From positions 1-64,000 of the forward strand of contig NZ_KB889869.1 of assembly GCF_000372805.1 (NCBI RefSeq): a DNA stretch of 64,000 bases. Reading direction: 5' to 3'. Each line of letters opens with the position of its first letter. The first letter of the stretch is position 1. Source of the DNA: Marinobacter gelidimuriae. Its GTDB lineage: Bacteria; Pseudomonadota; Gammaproteobacteria; Pseudomonadales; Oleiphilaceae. The notes under the pieces are model-generated. The model was given only the letters and a program-made list of their open reading frames with translations, made no database searches and had not been told where the DNA came from. Both the position numbers and the translations under genes were made by a program. Below, in pieces: positions 23,877 to 32,742 of the stretch.

Positions 23877-25088
23877 TTAAAGCTTACGGCCCTTGCTAGC
23901 CGCAATGCGCAGGCGCAGAGCGTTCAGTTTGATGAAGCCTTCGGCGTCTTTCTGATTGTAAGCGCCTTCGTCTTCTTCAAAGGTGGCAATCTTCTCGTCA
24001 AACAGGGAGTCGTCTGACTTACGGCCGACTACGTCTACGTTGCCCTTGTACAATTTCAGGCGCACGGTGCCGTTCACGTAGGTTTGGGTCTGGTCAATCA
24101 GCGCCTGCAGAGCTTCGCGCTCCGGCGACCACCAGTAACCGTTGTAGATTACCTCGGCATAGCGCGGCATCAGGCTGTCTTTCAGGTGCGCTACTTCACG
24201 GTCAAGAGTCAGGGACTCAATGGCGCGGTGAGCGCGCAGCATAATGGTGCCACCCGGGGTTTCGTAGCAGCCGCGGGACTTCATGCCCACGTAACGGTTC
24301 TCTACGATGTCCAGGCGGCCAATGCCGTTGTCGCCGCCAACCTTGTTCAGATGTTCCAGTACCTCGTGGGCTTTCATAGCCTGGCCGTCTACGGCAACAA
24401 TATCGCCTTTGGCGTAGGTGACTTCAATGTAGGTCGGGGTATTCGGGGCTTCTTCCGGCGATACGCTCCAACGCCACATGTCGTCCTCGGCTTCGCACCA
24501 GGGGTCTTCCAGGTTCATGCCTTCGTAGGAAATATGCAGCAGGTTGGCGTCCATGGAATAAGGCGACTTGCCCTTCTTCATGTCGACCGGAATGTCGCGT
24601 TCGGCGCAGTAGGCCAGCAGTTTTTCGCGGGAATTCAGATCCCACTCACGCCAGGGCGCAATCACTTTCACGCCGGGCTTCAGGGCGTAAGCGCCTAGCT
24701 CGAAACGAACCTGGTCATTACCTTTACCGGTCGCACCGTGGGAAATGGCGTCGGCACCGGTGGAGTTGGCGATTTCAATCAGGCGCTTGGCAATCAGCGG
24801 GCGGGCAATGGACGTGCCCATCAGGTACTCGCCTTCATAAACGGTGTTAGCGCGGAACATGGGGAATACGTAGTCGCGCACGAACTCTTCGCGCAGATCT
24901 TCAATGTAGATTTCTTTTACGCCCAGCGCCTTGGCTTTTACCCGCGCCGGTTCTACTTCTTCGCCCTGGCCGATGTCAGCCGTAAAGGTAACCACTTCAC
25001 AGCCGTAGGTGTCTTGCAGCCACCGGACGATAACCGAGGTATCCAGGCCACCGGAATAGGCCAGTACTACTTTGTTAATATCAGACAT
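23877..25088 (-). CDS. argG: Argininosuccinate synthase
   Basis: A 403-residue enzyme that joins citrulline and aspartate with ATP in arginine synthesis. The N-terminal PP-loop [14 protein letters not shown] is at residues 7-20. The conserved segments [11 protein letters not shown] and [18 protein letters not shown] are present. The start at ATG 25088 gives the family N-terminus. argF lies elsewhere in the window (41341). A truncated fliS lies just upstream. Confidence 0.97.
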   Translation of the reverse strand: MSDINKVVLAYSGGLDTSVIVRWLQDTYGCEVVTFTADIGQGEEVEPARVKAKALGVKEIYIEDLREEFVRDYVFPMFRANTVYEGEYLMGTSIARPLIAKRLIEIANSTGADAISHGATGKGNDQVRFELGAYALKPGVKVIAPWREWDLNSREKLLAYCAERDIPVDMKKGKSPYSMDANLLHISYEGMNLEDPWCEAEDDMWRWSVSPEEAPNTPTYIEVTYAKGDIVAVDGQAMKAHEVLEHLNKVGGDNGIGRLDIVENRYVGMKSRGCYETPGGTIMLRAHRAIESLTLDREVAHLKDSLMPRYAEVIYNGYWWSPEREALQALIDQTQTYVNGTVRLKLYKGNVDVVGRKSDDSLFDEKIATFEEDEGAYNQKDAEGFIKLNALRLRIAASKGRKL

Positions 25089-25164
25089 GCCCTTGCTCCA
25101 CACAATACTATGGATGTATCGAAATTAAGCGACACAGTGTACGGCAGCAAGGTGGCCTTGGCTA

Positions 25165-25419
25165 TTAGGCCTTATACAGCCTGGCCGACAGCTCGCCGCC
25201 TTTTTCAAAGTCCAGAAAACTGCGCAGCCCGCCAATAATCTCTATGGCTTTGCTGATCAGCTTGCCCTTGCCTTCAAAATCCTTGGCTTGCATGCGGGCC
25301 TTGGCCATATTGATGCGCTCCAGCGCACCATTGTAAAGCAGCTGAATTAGCCGGTGCGGGTCCGCATCGGTGATGCTGGTTTGGGTGTTTACCTGCTGGT
25401 ACGCTTTTAAACCTTTCAT
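25165..25419 (-). pseudogene. fliS: FliS flagellin chaperone, C-terminally truncated
   Basis: The 84-residue frame MKGLKAYQQVNTQTSITDAD, then PHRLIQLLYNGALERINMAK and FLDFEKGGELSARL, is the first two thirds of FliS (about 130 residues). After SARL it ends YKA and stop, so the last helices, which bind the flagellin tail, are missing. It lies beside a broken fliD in the normal fliD-fliS order. Flagellar export of flagellin by this gene pair is probably lost. Confidence 0.8.
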
Positions 25420-25476
25420 GGGTAACCTCGTTTCTCGCCGGCTGCGCCGGACTTATCAAAGCGTTAGCCGGAATGA

Positions 25477-25904
25477 CTACTTGTTGAAATTCTGGGGTGC
25501 CAGCACTTCAAGCTGCTGGGTTACAAAATCGCGGGTGTTGTTGAGCTGGGAAATCAGCGAATCGGCGGCGCTAAACTGCTTCACCAAGCACTCGCGGTAG
25601 GATTCGATGCGAACATCCAGCTTTATCTGGTTTTCCTGAATCTCTCTCAGATCGCGGCTCAGGCTGCTGGTGCGGGATTCTAATTTGCCATCGGCACCCA
25701 CAAAGCTATTAACCAGATTGACGGTGTTTTTGCCCAAACCCTGCACAAAATTGATAGAGCCACGGCTGCCGGTCTGGTTACCTAAAATCCGCACTTGCAA
25801 GCCAGATGCCGGGCCCTTGTTAGCTTTCCCTGAGTGGCTAACGCGCCCGTTTTCGGATCGGTGCTTACGCCCACATCGGCTAAACTGCGCACGCTTGCGT
25901 TTTC
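25477..25904 (-). pseudogene. fliD: FliD flagellar cap protein, C-terminal remnant
   Basis: The last about 107 residues of FliD read well (SGLQVRILGNQTGSRGSINF, then the coiled ESRTSSLSRDLREIQENQIK and the C-terminal FVTQQLEVL). Upstream, a second piece in another frame (ASVRSLADVGVSTDPKTGAL) belongs to the same family about 50 or more residues earlier, so sequence between has been deleted and the frame broken. The first three quarters of the gene are absent. FliD caps the growing filament; without it flagella are not made. Confidence 0.7.
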
Positions 25905-26384
25905 AAGACCTTGACCCGCTCACTGTCGGAGGTGTGAGGCCAATGGGTAAAGGGTCGGGTGAATCGCCGATAATCAGCTTGCGCAATATCGCTGTAGGTA
26001 GGGTTACCATGTTCGATGCATGAAAAATGCCACCCGAAATGAGTTTTAGTGCGGAAGCCTGCTGCGACTCCATCGCCCGATCGTCCGAGGCTTGAGAGAC
26101 GCCCCATCGCATGGGCGGTTTCTGCATCGCTGAGTACGCGATCCTGCGGGTAATCTGTCCGCGTAAGGCAGCCATCGTGGATAGGGTAAACTATACCATT
26201 CGAGACGAAAGCCAATTTAGCCGCCGCGCGAGCGGCCCCAGGTGTTGCAGCAGGCTGGTTTGTCGGTTTTGGCCCAAGCCAATGCGCGGCCGCAGCAGGT
26301 ATTGCAGCTGCTGCAGGGTTAAAGCCGGACAGACGAAGCCGGGATGGGAAAAGCGGGGACAGATTTGAAATCTGTCCCCTTTTT
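25905..26384. other. Unassigned stretch, probable decayed coding DNA
   Basis: Two minus-strand frames (25903-26175 and 25880-26410) look partly protein-like, for example KLISGGIFHASNMVTLP, but no family is recognised and no frame is complete. It lies where the rest of fliD and neighbouring genes would be expected. Confidence 0.35.
26355..26379. repeat. 25-bp palindrome, copy 4
   Basis: Perfect GGGGACAGATTT palindrome followed by a T-run. It lies at the 3' end of the pRiA4b gene and may serve as its terminator. Confidence 0.9.
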
Positions 26385-27794
26385 TTACGCCCGAACAAAC
26401 ATCGTTTCAAACAACGCCGTTCGTCGCATCGTTTGTTTATATGCTTCCTGAAACTCGGCCTGCTCCGGGTTTCGCTCTATAAGGCCGAGTATCCGGTAAA
26501 GGGTCAGCATTCTGGCATCTAGCGCCCATTTAGCCTGCTGTTCCCCACTTATGTAAGCGCTGGGCTGGGCGGTCAGCGGCAACTGCGGAAAGGCTTTAAG
26601 CATGTCAGCCAGGTAGTCGTGCACCGGCTGCCACTGGCCACCCTTTTCTGACAGCAACCAGAAACAGAACGGGGCAACGTGTTGAACCCCTTCCATGCCT
26701 TCACGGTTATCTATCCAGGCCCAGTTTAACTGTGACAGTGCTGCGGAGAAGATGTCCTGATAAAAAGTCAGCCAGCCTTTTTTCGCCAAGCGGGTTTCCG
26801 CTGTCTTTTTCAGCAACAGGTGGCCTTTTTGCGTTTTTGTAAAACCGGCAAGCTCCAGCAGCACGCGGGTAAGATGGACGGCCAAAACGTGTTCCTCTGA
26901 ACGTGCTTTGCCAAACCTGGCCATGGGAAAAACAATCTCTTCGCCACCGGCTTGAATCATGGCTTGAACCTGTTTCAAAGGCAGATTTCCCTTTCCGGTC
27001 AGGCGAATGCCTTTGCCTTCCATCGCGGTCACCAGCACCTTGGCCATGCGGATTATCGGGGCGGTATCGAGCACCTGGTTCACGGCTTCTGCATTGAACA
27101 AAGGTTTGAATACTGAGGGGCAATTGAAAGGGTTTTGTAATAATTCGTGCATCTGGTTTGGGCTGAGGCCGCAGAAATCGATGGCTGCCATCGGCGGTTC
27201 ATCACAAGCGTATTGAGCAAACAGAGCGTCGCGTTCGAGAAGATCTTCGTTGATCTGATTCAGGTTTACATATTCGGGGTCAAACCACTCGCCGCCACGC
27301 CATTCCCGCATCGCAGCGTGCTCGGGGTGCGTGGCATCTTCCATGGCTTCGAGAAAATTATAAAAGCCCGGTAGCCCGCCTACATCCTCTGGCGGGCACT
27401 GCCGCACAGCTTTTATGCACCGGGGCAGTGGCTCTTCTTGGTTGCCCGGCAGAATTTTTTCAAGCTCCACTTCATGCTCCCAACTGTCGCCAAAGTCATA
27501 CTCGTACTTCAGCGCCTGCCCTTCTCTGGTCAGCAGGCTGGAGACTGGCACAGTGGACTCGTCTTCAAAATTCATCATGCCGTCTTCGTCTTCGGCCAGG
27601 TCGCCCAGCAAGCGGCCATCTTGGGCCTGGAATAAATGCAGGTGCGAAACCTGCCAGCCCATTGCCAGCTGGATGATGCGGTGGAGGTCTTGAAAGGTTG
27701 TGTCTGGATCAATCAGTAATCGGCGCCAGATGGGTGGTTTTGCGCCGGTGAGTGATATTTTTATTTGGTATAGATTGTTACTTGTTTTCGTCAT
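26385..27794 (-). CDS. pRiA4b ORF-3-like (IS1096 TnpR-like) protein
   Basis: A 469-residue protein. The first 180 residues are the plasmid pRiA4b ORF-3 domain (QIKISLTGAKPPIWRRLLI, then FQDLHRIIQLAMGWQVSHLH and KYEYDFGDSWEHEV). The remaining part, with LTGKGNLPLKQVQ and a helical end, is the usual C-terminal extension. The family is common on mobile elements and chromosomes with no proven function; the old label TnpR of IS1096 is not supported by activity. Flanked on both sides by 25-bp palindromes. Confidence 0.8.
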   Translation of the reverse strand: MTKTSNNLYQIKISLTGAKPPIWRRLLIDPDTTFQDLHRIIQLAMGWQVSHLHLFQAQDGRLLGDLAEDEDGMMNFEDESTVPVSSLLTREGQALKYEYDFGDSWEHEVELEKILPGNQEEPLPRCIKAVRQCPPEDVGGLPGFYNFLEAMEDATHPEHAAMREWRGGEWFDPEYVNLNQINEDLLERDALFAQYACDEPPMAAIDFCGLSPNQMHELLQNPFNCPSVFKPLFNAEAVNQVLDTAPIIRMAKVLVTAMEGKGIRLTGKGNLPLKQVQAMIQAGGEEIVFPMARFGKARSEEHVLAVHLTRVLLELAGFTKTQKGHLLLKKTAETRLAKKGWLTFYQDIFSAALSQLNWAWIDNREGMEGVQHVAPFCFWLLSEKGGQWQPVHDYLADMLKAFPQLPLTAQPSAYISGEQQAKWALDARMLTLYRILGLIERNPEQAEFQEAYKQTMRRTALFETMFVRA

Positions 27795-27822
27795 GAAACC
27801 TCCACAGTGATGGAAAGAAAGC

Positions 27823-27847
27823 CGGGACAGATTTGAAATCTGTCCCG
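27823..27847. repeat. 25-bp palindrome, copy 5
   Basis: CGGGACAGATTT half-site; the outer pair is C/G rather than G/C and remains palindromic. Confidence 0.9.
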
Positions 27848-27875
27848 GGAGGGCACGGAGTTCAGTGCTTAAAGC

Positions 27876-27900
27876 CGGGACAGATTTGAAATCTGTCCCC
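27876..27900. repeat. 25-bp palindrome, copy 6
   Basis: CGGGACAGATTT on one arm and AAATCTGTCCCC on the other, so only the outermost pair mismatches. Confidence 0.9.
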
Positions 27901-27927
27901 TTGTATCAGCCTCATGTAACCTGACTA

Positions 27928-28218
27928 TCACGCAGACGAGAGCTTGTCCAAAACAGTTTGCAGCTTCACTTGATAGCCGCAGGCGTTGGCGTACTTTTCC
28001 AATGTCGCCCAACTAGGGTTTCCTTTACCGCGTTCGAGCCTTGAAATGTTGCCTTTTGCAGTCCCAATTCGCTTGGCCAACTGTTCTTGAGTTAAGCCGG
28101 CGCTTGTTCGCATGGTGATTAATTGATTCATAAGGTCAAACTCACCCGCCAGCTTTTCATATTCAATGCGAACCATGTCGTTCTGGAGCGCTTTCTGTTT
28201 CAGTGCTTTTAAGCTCAT
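27928..28218 (-). CDS. higA: HigA-type antitoxin, XRE family
   Basis: A 96-residue protein with a helix-turn-helix in residues 32-75 (LITMRTSAGLTQEQLAKRIG, then KGNISRLERGKGNPS). It ends in a helix with the pattern of HigA antitoxins. It would bind and neutralise the toxin encoded just upstream and repress the pair. Its ATG overlaps the toxin's stop as ATGA. The operator is probably the palindrome at 28557-28584. Confidence 0.85.
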   Translation of the reverse strand: MSLKALKQKALQNDMVRIEYEKLAGEFDLMNQLITMRTSAGLTQEQLAKRIGTAKGNISRLERGKGNPSWATLEKYANACGYQVKLQTVLDKLSSA

Positions 28219-28538
28219 GATTGTTTAACCTCCCGCAATCTATCTAGTGCTAGCTTCAACTCTTTTTTCGGGATTTTCTGATCCTTCTTCACAAAGGCAT
28301 GCAAAACGGTTACCGCCTCATTGTCCATATAACAGAAAATCCCTCGCCCAATACCCTCCTTGGCCTTGGCGCGTATCTCGAAGAGCCCAGCTCCTATTGA
28401 TTTGGTGTGCGGTTCCCCAAGATTGGCACCGTGCATTTCAATCATTTCCAGGAGCCTGATCATCCGCGCCTGTATCATCGGTGGTATTGCAAGAATGTCG
28501 CCCTGCACTCCAGCGTAGAATTGAATTTTCCAGGTCAT
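28215..28538 (-). CDS. higB: HigB/Gp49-type RelE-fold toxin
   Basis: A 107-residue protein of the phage-derived Gp49-like/HigB family. The segments IPPMIQARMIRLLEMIEMHG, LGEPHTKSIGAGLFEIRAK and FCYMDNEAVTVLHAFVKKDQ then KIPKKELKLA are the family signature, the last containing the KKxxKTP-like motif. Such toxins cleave mRNA on the ribosome. Toxin-first order with overlap is the HigBA arrangement. A palindrome lies 18 bases upstream of the start. Confidence 0.88.
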   Translation of the reverse strand: MTWKIQFYAGVQGDILAIPPMIQARMIRLLEMIEMHGANLGEPHTKSIGAGLFEIRAKAKEGIGRGIFCYMDNEAVTVLHAFVKKDQKIPKKELKLALDRLREVKQS

Positions 28539-28556
28539 ACTATAGCCCTTCCTTAG

Positions 28557-28584
28557 CTTTAGTTATCATAATTGATAACTAAAG
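28557..28584. promoter_or_regulatory. Palindromic operator of the higBA operon
   Basis: CTTTAGTTATCA and TGATAACTAAAG are perfect 12-base arms around TAAT. The site lies 19 bases upstream of higB and is AT-rich like an antitoxin operator. It also lies at the 3' end of the BrnA-like remnant. Confidence 0.75.
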
Positions 28585-28589
28585 CCCTT

Positions 28590-28760
28590 TCAAGCAAAGG
28601 TGGCAAGTCTCAACAGCTTATTAATTGGGGCCTGATATCCTCGCCACTGCGCTTTGAACCAAACCAGGACATCTTCATCAATGCGCAGGGTCACTGGCTG
28701 TTATGCTGGCACGCGAAGTTCTGCATTCTGAAAGAAATTATCATCCAACTCAAATTGCAT
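28590..28760 (-). pseudogene. BrnA-like antitoxin remnant with an internal stop
   Basis: On the minus strand, from ATG at 28760, the frame reads MQFELDDNFFQNAELRVPA, a TAA stop (28701-28703), then QPVTLRIDEDVLVWFKAQWR and GYQAPINKLLRLATFA. The second part is the C-terminal ribbon-helix-helix of BrnA antitoxins, and the first fits the family's preceding segment. The stop codon breaks the gene, and no brnT partner is seen next to it. A relic of a lost BrnTA module. Confidence 0.65.
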
Positions 28761-28789
28761 CCCGTAACGCTACAAGATACACTCTCGCC

Positions 28790-29050
28790 ATGATTATAGG
28801 ATTTCGACACAAGGGGCTCGAGGCCTTTTATAAAACAGGGACAACCCGAGGCGTCCAGGCACGGCGAATTCTTGCTTTATTAGACGTTGCCGCAGGCCCA
28901 GGTGATCTCAATATACCTTCGTTCAAACTGCATCAGTTGAAAGGCGATTTGAAGGGGTATTGGTCACTTTGGGTAAATGGCAACTGGCGAGTGACCTTCC
29001 GTTTTATCGGCGTTGATGTCGAGCTGGTCAATTATGTTGATTATCACTAA
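28790..29050 (+). CDS. higB: HigB/GraT-type killer toxin
   Basis: An 86-residue RelE/ParE-fold protein. FRHKGLEAFYKTGTTRGVQA, then LNIPSFKLHQLKGDLKGYWS and WRVTFRFI fit the plasmid-maintenance killer (HigB-1, GraT) family of ribosome-dependent mRNA nucleases. The start at ATG 28790 gives the family length. The antitoxin follows 13 bases downstream. It is a different subfamily from the toxin at 28215. Confidence 0.9.
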   Translation: MIIGFRHKGLEAFYKTGTTRGVQARRILALLDVAAGPGDLNIPSFKLHQLKGDLKGYWSLWVNGNWRVTFRFIGVDVELVNYVDYH

Positions 29051-29063
29051 AGGAGATTACACC

Positions 29064-29351
29064 ATGATGATGAACCCTCCACACCCCGGCGAACTACTGC
29101 GAGAGGACGTGGTCTCGGAACTTGGCTTGTCAGTCACCGAAACCGCTGCCCGACTTGGTATGTCTCGCGTCGCCCTGTCTCGCGTATTGAATGGCCGCGC
29201 CGCAATTAGCCCTGATCTGGCTTTGCGCCTGGAAATGGCCGGCGTAAGTACTGCCCGCGCCTGGCTTGCCATGCAGGTGAACTATGACCTTGCCCAAGCT
29301 AAGCTACACGTTCAACCGCCGATTCGCGCACTGCAGCCAGCCCAAGGCTAG
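29064..29351 (+). CDS. higA: HigA/GraA-type antitoxin
   Basis: A 95-residue protein starting MMMNPPHPGELLREDVVSEL, the classic VapI/HigA/GraA N-terminus. The HTH SVTETAARLGMSRVALSRVL is at residues 27-46, then NGRAAISPDLALRLE. It binds the toxin and its own promoter. AAGGAG precedes the ATG at 29064. Upstream ATG codons in the same frame lie within the toxin gene and are not preferred. Confidence 0.92.
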   Translation: MMMNPPHPGELLREDVVSELGLSVTETAARLGMSRVALSRVLNGRAAISPDLALRLEMAGVSTARAWLAMQVNYDLAQAKLHVQPPIRALQPAQG

Positions 29352-29497
29352 TTTGGAAAAAATAATCAAACAGCACTGGCCGTCTGGACAGAAAAAGAAT
29401 TTAAGACGGTGCGCGTGGAGCAGGCTATGCGTGACATAGAAGACGAGCCAGAGCTTTATTCAGAGGAAGATGTTCAGGAGCATTGGCAAACGAAAAC

Positions 29498-29522
29498 GGG
29501 GACAGATTTAAAATCTGTCCCC
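29498..29522. repeat. 25-bp palindrome, copy 7
   Basis: GGGGACAGATTT A AAATCTGTCCCC; the centre is A instead of G. Otherwise perfect. Confidence 0.9.
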
Positions 29523-29558
29523 TCAAGCGGCGTTTGGGCGGATGGAGAACGACAGAAC

Positions 29559-29583
29559 GGGGACGGAATTGAAATCCGTCCCC
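29559..29583. repeat. 25-bp palindrome, variant copy 8
   Basis: GGGGACGGAATT G AAATCCGTCCCC; the inner step (ATT/AAT) and the GG/CC substitution are variants, with the outer arms complementary. Next to the recJ 3' end. Confidence 0.85.
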
Positions 29584-29593
29584 GCCCTCCGGG

Positions 29594-31324
29594 TCAGCGC
29601 GGCTCCAGGTAATCAATCATCAGCTGTAAGTTGGTTCTGCCGCGGAAGGTGTTGGCGTCTGGTTTGTACACCACCCTCACACCCGTATGGGTATAGTCCG
29701 GCACTTCGGGGCCGGTATTGAAGGCTATGCCGTCGATGATATTGCCGCCGTCGGTGGGCTGTAACACCAGCTTTAGGTGGTTCTGGCCTACGATACGCTG
29801 GCTGACTACGCTGAATTCACCGTCGAACAGGGGTTCGGGGAAGTGCTGGCCCCAGGGGCCGGCGCGTTTTAACAGGGCTGCGGTGTCCAGGTTGAGTTCG
29901 CTGGCGCTTAGGGGGCCGTCGGTGGTGATGGCGGCTTCCAGGTCTGCGGCTGTTAGCTTGTCGCGTACGGCTTTGTCGAAGGCGTTGGAAAAGGCTTCCA
30001 GGTCGCCGGCGGCCAGGGTCATTCCGGCGGCCATGGCGTGGCCACCGTATTTTTTCAGCAGGCCGGGGTGGCGGGCATCGACGACGACCAGAGCATCGCG
30101 AATGTGCAGGCCGGGAATGGAGCGGGCGGAGCCTTTTATGTCTTCGCCGTTTTCATCTGACGCGAAAGCCACCGTGGGCCGGTTGGTTTGCTCGCGGATG
30201 CGGGCGGCCAGTATGCCGATCACGCCTTGGTGCCAGTCCGGGTCGAACAGTGCCAGACCCCAGGGCAAGCCTTCCAGATCCAACGACATAGACGCCAACA
30301 AATCCTGGGCCTGGGTTTTCATGTCTTTTTCGATGGTGCGGCGTTCGCGGTTGAAGGTGTCCAGCTCTTGGGCCAAACGGCGGGCTTCGTCTGGGCTTGA
30401 AGCCAGCAGGCAGGCGATGCCCACGCTCATATCGTCCAGGCGGCCGGCGGCGTTCAGGCGCGGGCCCACTACGAAGCCTAAATCGGTGCTGCTGATGGCC
30501 GTGTGGTCGCGGCCCGCTACTTCCAGCAGCGCCAGTATACCGGGGCGGGTTTTGCCCTGACGTATACGGCGCAGGCCCTGTTCTACAAATATGCGGTTGT
30601 TGTGGTCTAGCGGCACTACGTCGGCCACGGTTCCCAAGGCGACCAAGTCCAGCAAGGTGCCAAGGTTGGGTTCGGGGTCTGGCAACCGGCCCTGTTCGCG
30701 CAGGTGTTTGCGCAGGGCGGTTAGCACGTAGAACATCACGCCTACGCCGGCGGCGTTTTTGCTGATGAACTCACAACCTGGCTGGTTGGGGTTCACAATG
30801 GCGTCGGCCTGCGGCAGTTCGTCGCCCGCCAGGTGGTGGTCGGTTACGACCACCAGCATGCCCAGTTCGCGGGCGGCGCGCACGCCTTCCACGGCGGCTA
30901 TACCGTTATCCACCGTCACAATCAAATCTGGCAGCGGGCCGTCTTCCTGCAAACGGTAAATAATGCCGGGGGTTAACCCGTAACCGTCCGAAAACCGGCT
31001 TGGAACTTTAAAATCCACCTGCTTTAAGCCCAGCATGCCCAGGCCCAATAGGGCGACGGCGGTGCTGGTAGCGCCGTCGGCATCAAAATCCCCGAGTATC
31101 AGCACCCGCTGCTGTTTTTCGATGGCTTCGGCGAGCAATTCAACGGCACGGTCTATGCCCCGTAATTGCAGCGGCGATGCCAGGTGGCGCAGGGTGTAGC
31201 TGAGTTGGTCGTCAGAGGTAACACCACGGGCGGCGTACAGGCGGCGTAATATGGGCGGCAAATCTTGCCCCCAGCCGGGCACGTTGGCTGGCTGGGGGCG
31301 ACGCAGGATTTTTTTGGGGGTCAT
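29594..31324 (-). CDS. recJ: Single-stranded-DNA-specific exonuclease RecJ
   Basis: A 576-residue 5'-3' exonuclease acting in RecF recombination, mismatch repair and base excision repair. The DHH-family metal motifs are LGDFDADG at residues 78-84, TVDNGIAA near 138 and TDHH at 161-164. The DHHA1 domain motif GGHAMAAGMTL follows near residue 405, then the OB-like C-terminus. The length is typical. It overlaps none of its neighbours and follows thrC by 5 bases on the same strand. Confidence 0.97.
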   Translation of the reverse strand: MTPKKILRRPQPANVPGWGQDLPPILRRLYAARGVTSDDQLSYTLRHLASPLQLRGIDRAVELLAEAIEKQQRVLILGDFDADGATSTAVALLGLGMLGLKQVDFKVPSRFSDGYGLTPGIIYRLQEDGPLPDLIVTVDNGIAAVEGVRAARELGMLVVVTDHHLAGDELPQADAIVNPNQPGCEFISKNAAGVGVMFYVLTALRKHLREQGRLPDPEPNLGTLLDLVALGTVADVVPLDHNNRIFVEQGLRRIRQGKTRPGILALLEVAGRDHTAISSTDLGFVVGPRLNAAGRLDDMSVGIACLLASSPDEARRLAQELDTFNRERRTIEKDMKTQAQDLLASMSLDLEGLPWGLALFDPDWHQGVIGILAARIREQTNRPTVAFASDENGEDIKGSARSIPGLHIRDALVVVDARHPGLLKKYGGHAMAAGMTLAAGDLEAFSNAFDKAVRDKLTAADLEAAITTDGPLSASELNLDTAALLKRAGPWGQHFPEPLFDGEFSVVSQRIVGQNHLKLVLQPTDGGNIIDGIAFNTGPEVPDYTHTGVRVVYKPDANTFRGRTNLQLMIDYLEPR

Positions 31325-31329
31325 GCCGC

Positions 31330-32730
31330 TCAGGTGTTTTTCCAGTGTTTGGCAATAAAGCCCTGAACGTCGGCGATGTTGTTGTCCAGCACGGTGTATT
31401 TCTCTTCCCGCTCGAACAGGTCGGCCAGGTGCGCCGGCAGTTCGGGCTTGGCGCTCACGCCAGATGCTGCTATCGCATCGGGAAATTTCGCCGGGTGGGC
31501 GGTGCCCAGGGTAATCATCGGTATGCTGGCATCGCGGCGGCAGTTGCGGGCGGCGCGCACGCCAATGGCGGTGTGCGGGTCTAGCAGATATGCGTTCTGT
31601 TGGAACACGTCGCGGATGGTGTCGCAGGTGTCTTTGTCGTCTACAGCACTGCTGTTAAAAAGACTGCGGGCCTGCTTCCAACGGAAGTCGTCGATGCTGA
31701 CCGGGCCTTTGGAGGCGTCTTCCAGCAGCGTTTTCACGGCATGGCCATCACGGCCGTGCAGATCAAACAGCAGGCGCTCAAAGTTGCTGGACACCATAAT
31801 GTCCATACTTGGGGACAGCGTGTGCTCCAGCTGGTGCTGTTCGTATTTGTTGCCGCTCATAAAGCGATGCAGTATGTCGTTGCGGTTGGTGGCAATCACC
31901 AGCTGGGAAATGGGCAGGCCCATTTTCCGCGCCAGGTAACCGGCGAAAATATCGCCAAAGTTGCCGGTGGGCACCGAGAACGCCATGCTGCGGTCCGGCC
32001 CACCCAGAGCCAGAGAGGCATGAAAATAGTACACAATCTGGGCCATGATGCGCGCCCAGTTGATGGAATTCACCGCCGCCAGCTGGGTTTTGCCACCCAG
32101 GAATGACTGGTCGCCAAAGCTGGCTTTGACCATGCGCTGGCAGTCATCAAAATTGCCACGCACGGCAATATTGTAAATATTGTCGCCTTGCACCGTAGTC
32201 ATCTGCCGACGCTGTACTTCGGACACGCGCTGGTAGGGGTGCAGTATGAAGATATCCACGTGTTCGCAGCGGCGGCAGCCTTCGATGGCGGCCGAACCGG
32301 TATCACCAGAGGTAGCGCCCATAATCACCACGTGCTGCTTACGCCGTTCCAGCACGTAATCCAACAGGCGGCCCAGCAGTTGCAGTGCGAAGTCCTTGAA
32401 CGCCAGGGTCGGCCCGCGAAACAGCTCCAACACCCATTCGTTGCTGTCGATCTGTACCAGCGGGGCGATGGCTTTGTGAGCGAACACGCCGTAGGTGTCG
32501 TCCAGCATGGTGCGGAAATCGTCGGCGGGAATAGCGCCTTCCACAAACGGGTACATCACCTTAAACGCCAGTTCGCTGTAGCTCAGGCCGCGCCAGCTGC
32601 GAATTTCTTCCAGATTGAACTGGGGCAGGCTTTCGGGCACGTACAAACCGCCGTCTGGCGCCAGGCCGGTCAGCAGAACGTCTTCAAAACCCAGTGCGGG
32701 CGCTTCACCCCGCGTGCTGATGTATCTCAC
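31330..32730 (-). CDS. thrC: Threonine synthase
   Basis: A 466-residue PLP enzyme turning O-phosphohomoserine into threonine. MRYISTRGEAPALGFEDVLL is the characteristic start. The PLP lysine is K112 in TLAFKDFALQLLG, and the phosphate-binding MGATSGDTGSAA follows at about 139-150. It is the long-type (proteobacterial/yeast) enzyme. It lies 12 bases after hom, so hom-thrC is an operon that continues into recJ. Confidence 0.97.
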   Translation of the reverse strand: MRYISTRGEAPALGFEDVLLTGLAPDGGLYVPESLPQFNLEEIRSWRGLSYSELAFKVMYPFVEGAIPADDFRTMLDDTYGVFAHKAIAPLVQIDSNEWVLELFRGPTLAFKDFALQLLGRLLDYVLERRKQHVVIMGATSGDTGSAAIEGCRRCEHVDIFILHPYQRVSEVQRRQMTTVQGDNIYNIAVRGNFDDCQRMVKASFGDQSFLGGKTQLAAVNSINWARIMAQIVYYFHASLALGGPDRSMAFSVPTGNFGDIFAGYLARKMGLPISQLVIATNRNDILHRFMSGNKYEQHQLEHTLSPSMDIMVSSNFERLLFDLHGRDGHAVKTLLEDASKGPVSIDDFRWKQARSLFNSSAVDDKDTCDTIRDVFQQNAYLLDPHTAIGVRAARNCRRDASIPMITLGTAHPAKFPDAIAASGVSAKPELPAHLADLFEREEKYTVLDNNIADVQGFIAKHWKNT

Positions 32731-32742
32731 GTGGACACCCTG

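Larger units (their letters stand above)
27795..27927. other. Intergenic gap with two palindromes
   Basis: Palindrome copies 5 and 6 lie 53 bases apart start to start, separated by 28 bases of unrelated sequence. Together they can pair with each other as well as internally. No gene. Confidence 0.7.
29352..29593. other. Intergenic region with a gene remnant and two palindromes
   Basis: An open plus-strand stretch at about 29375-29490 (TVRVEQAMRDIEDEPELYSE, then EDVQEHW) is acidic and protein-like but has no start or known family and runs into palindrome copy 7. Palindrome 8 follows. It is probably another decayed small gene. Confidence 0.4.

Noticed and set aside
24084..24698. 204-codon plus-strand frame
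   Set aside because: Antisense to argG, whose frame is complete; the product is not protein-family-like.
26385..27794. Insertion sequence IS1096
   Set aside because: The protein belongs to the pRiA4b ORF-3 family once named after IS1096, but there is no transposase or terminal inverted repeat around it.
29718..30560. 280-codon plus-strand frame
   Set aside because: Antisense to recJ; Arg/Ser-rich shadow.
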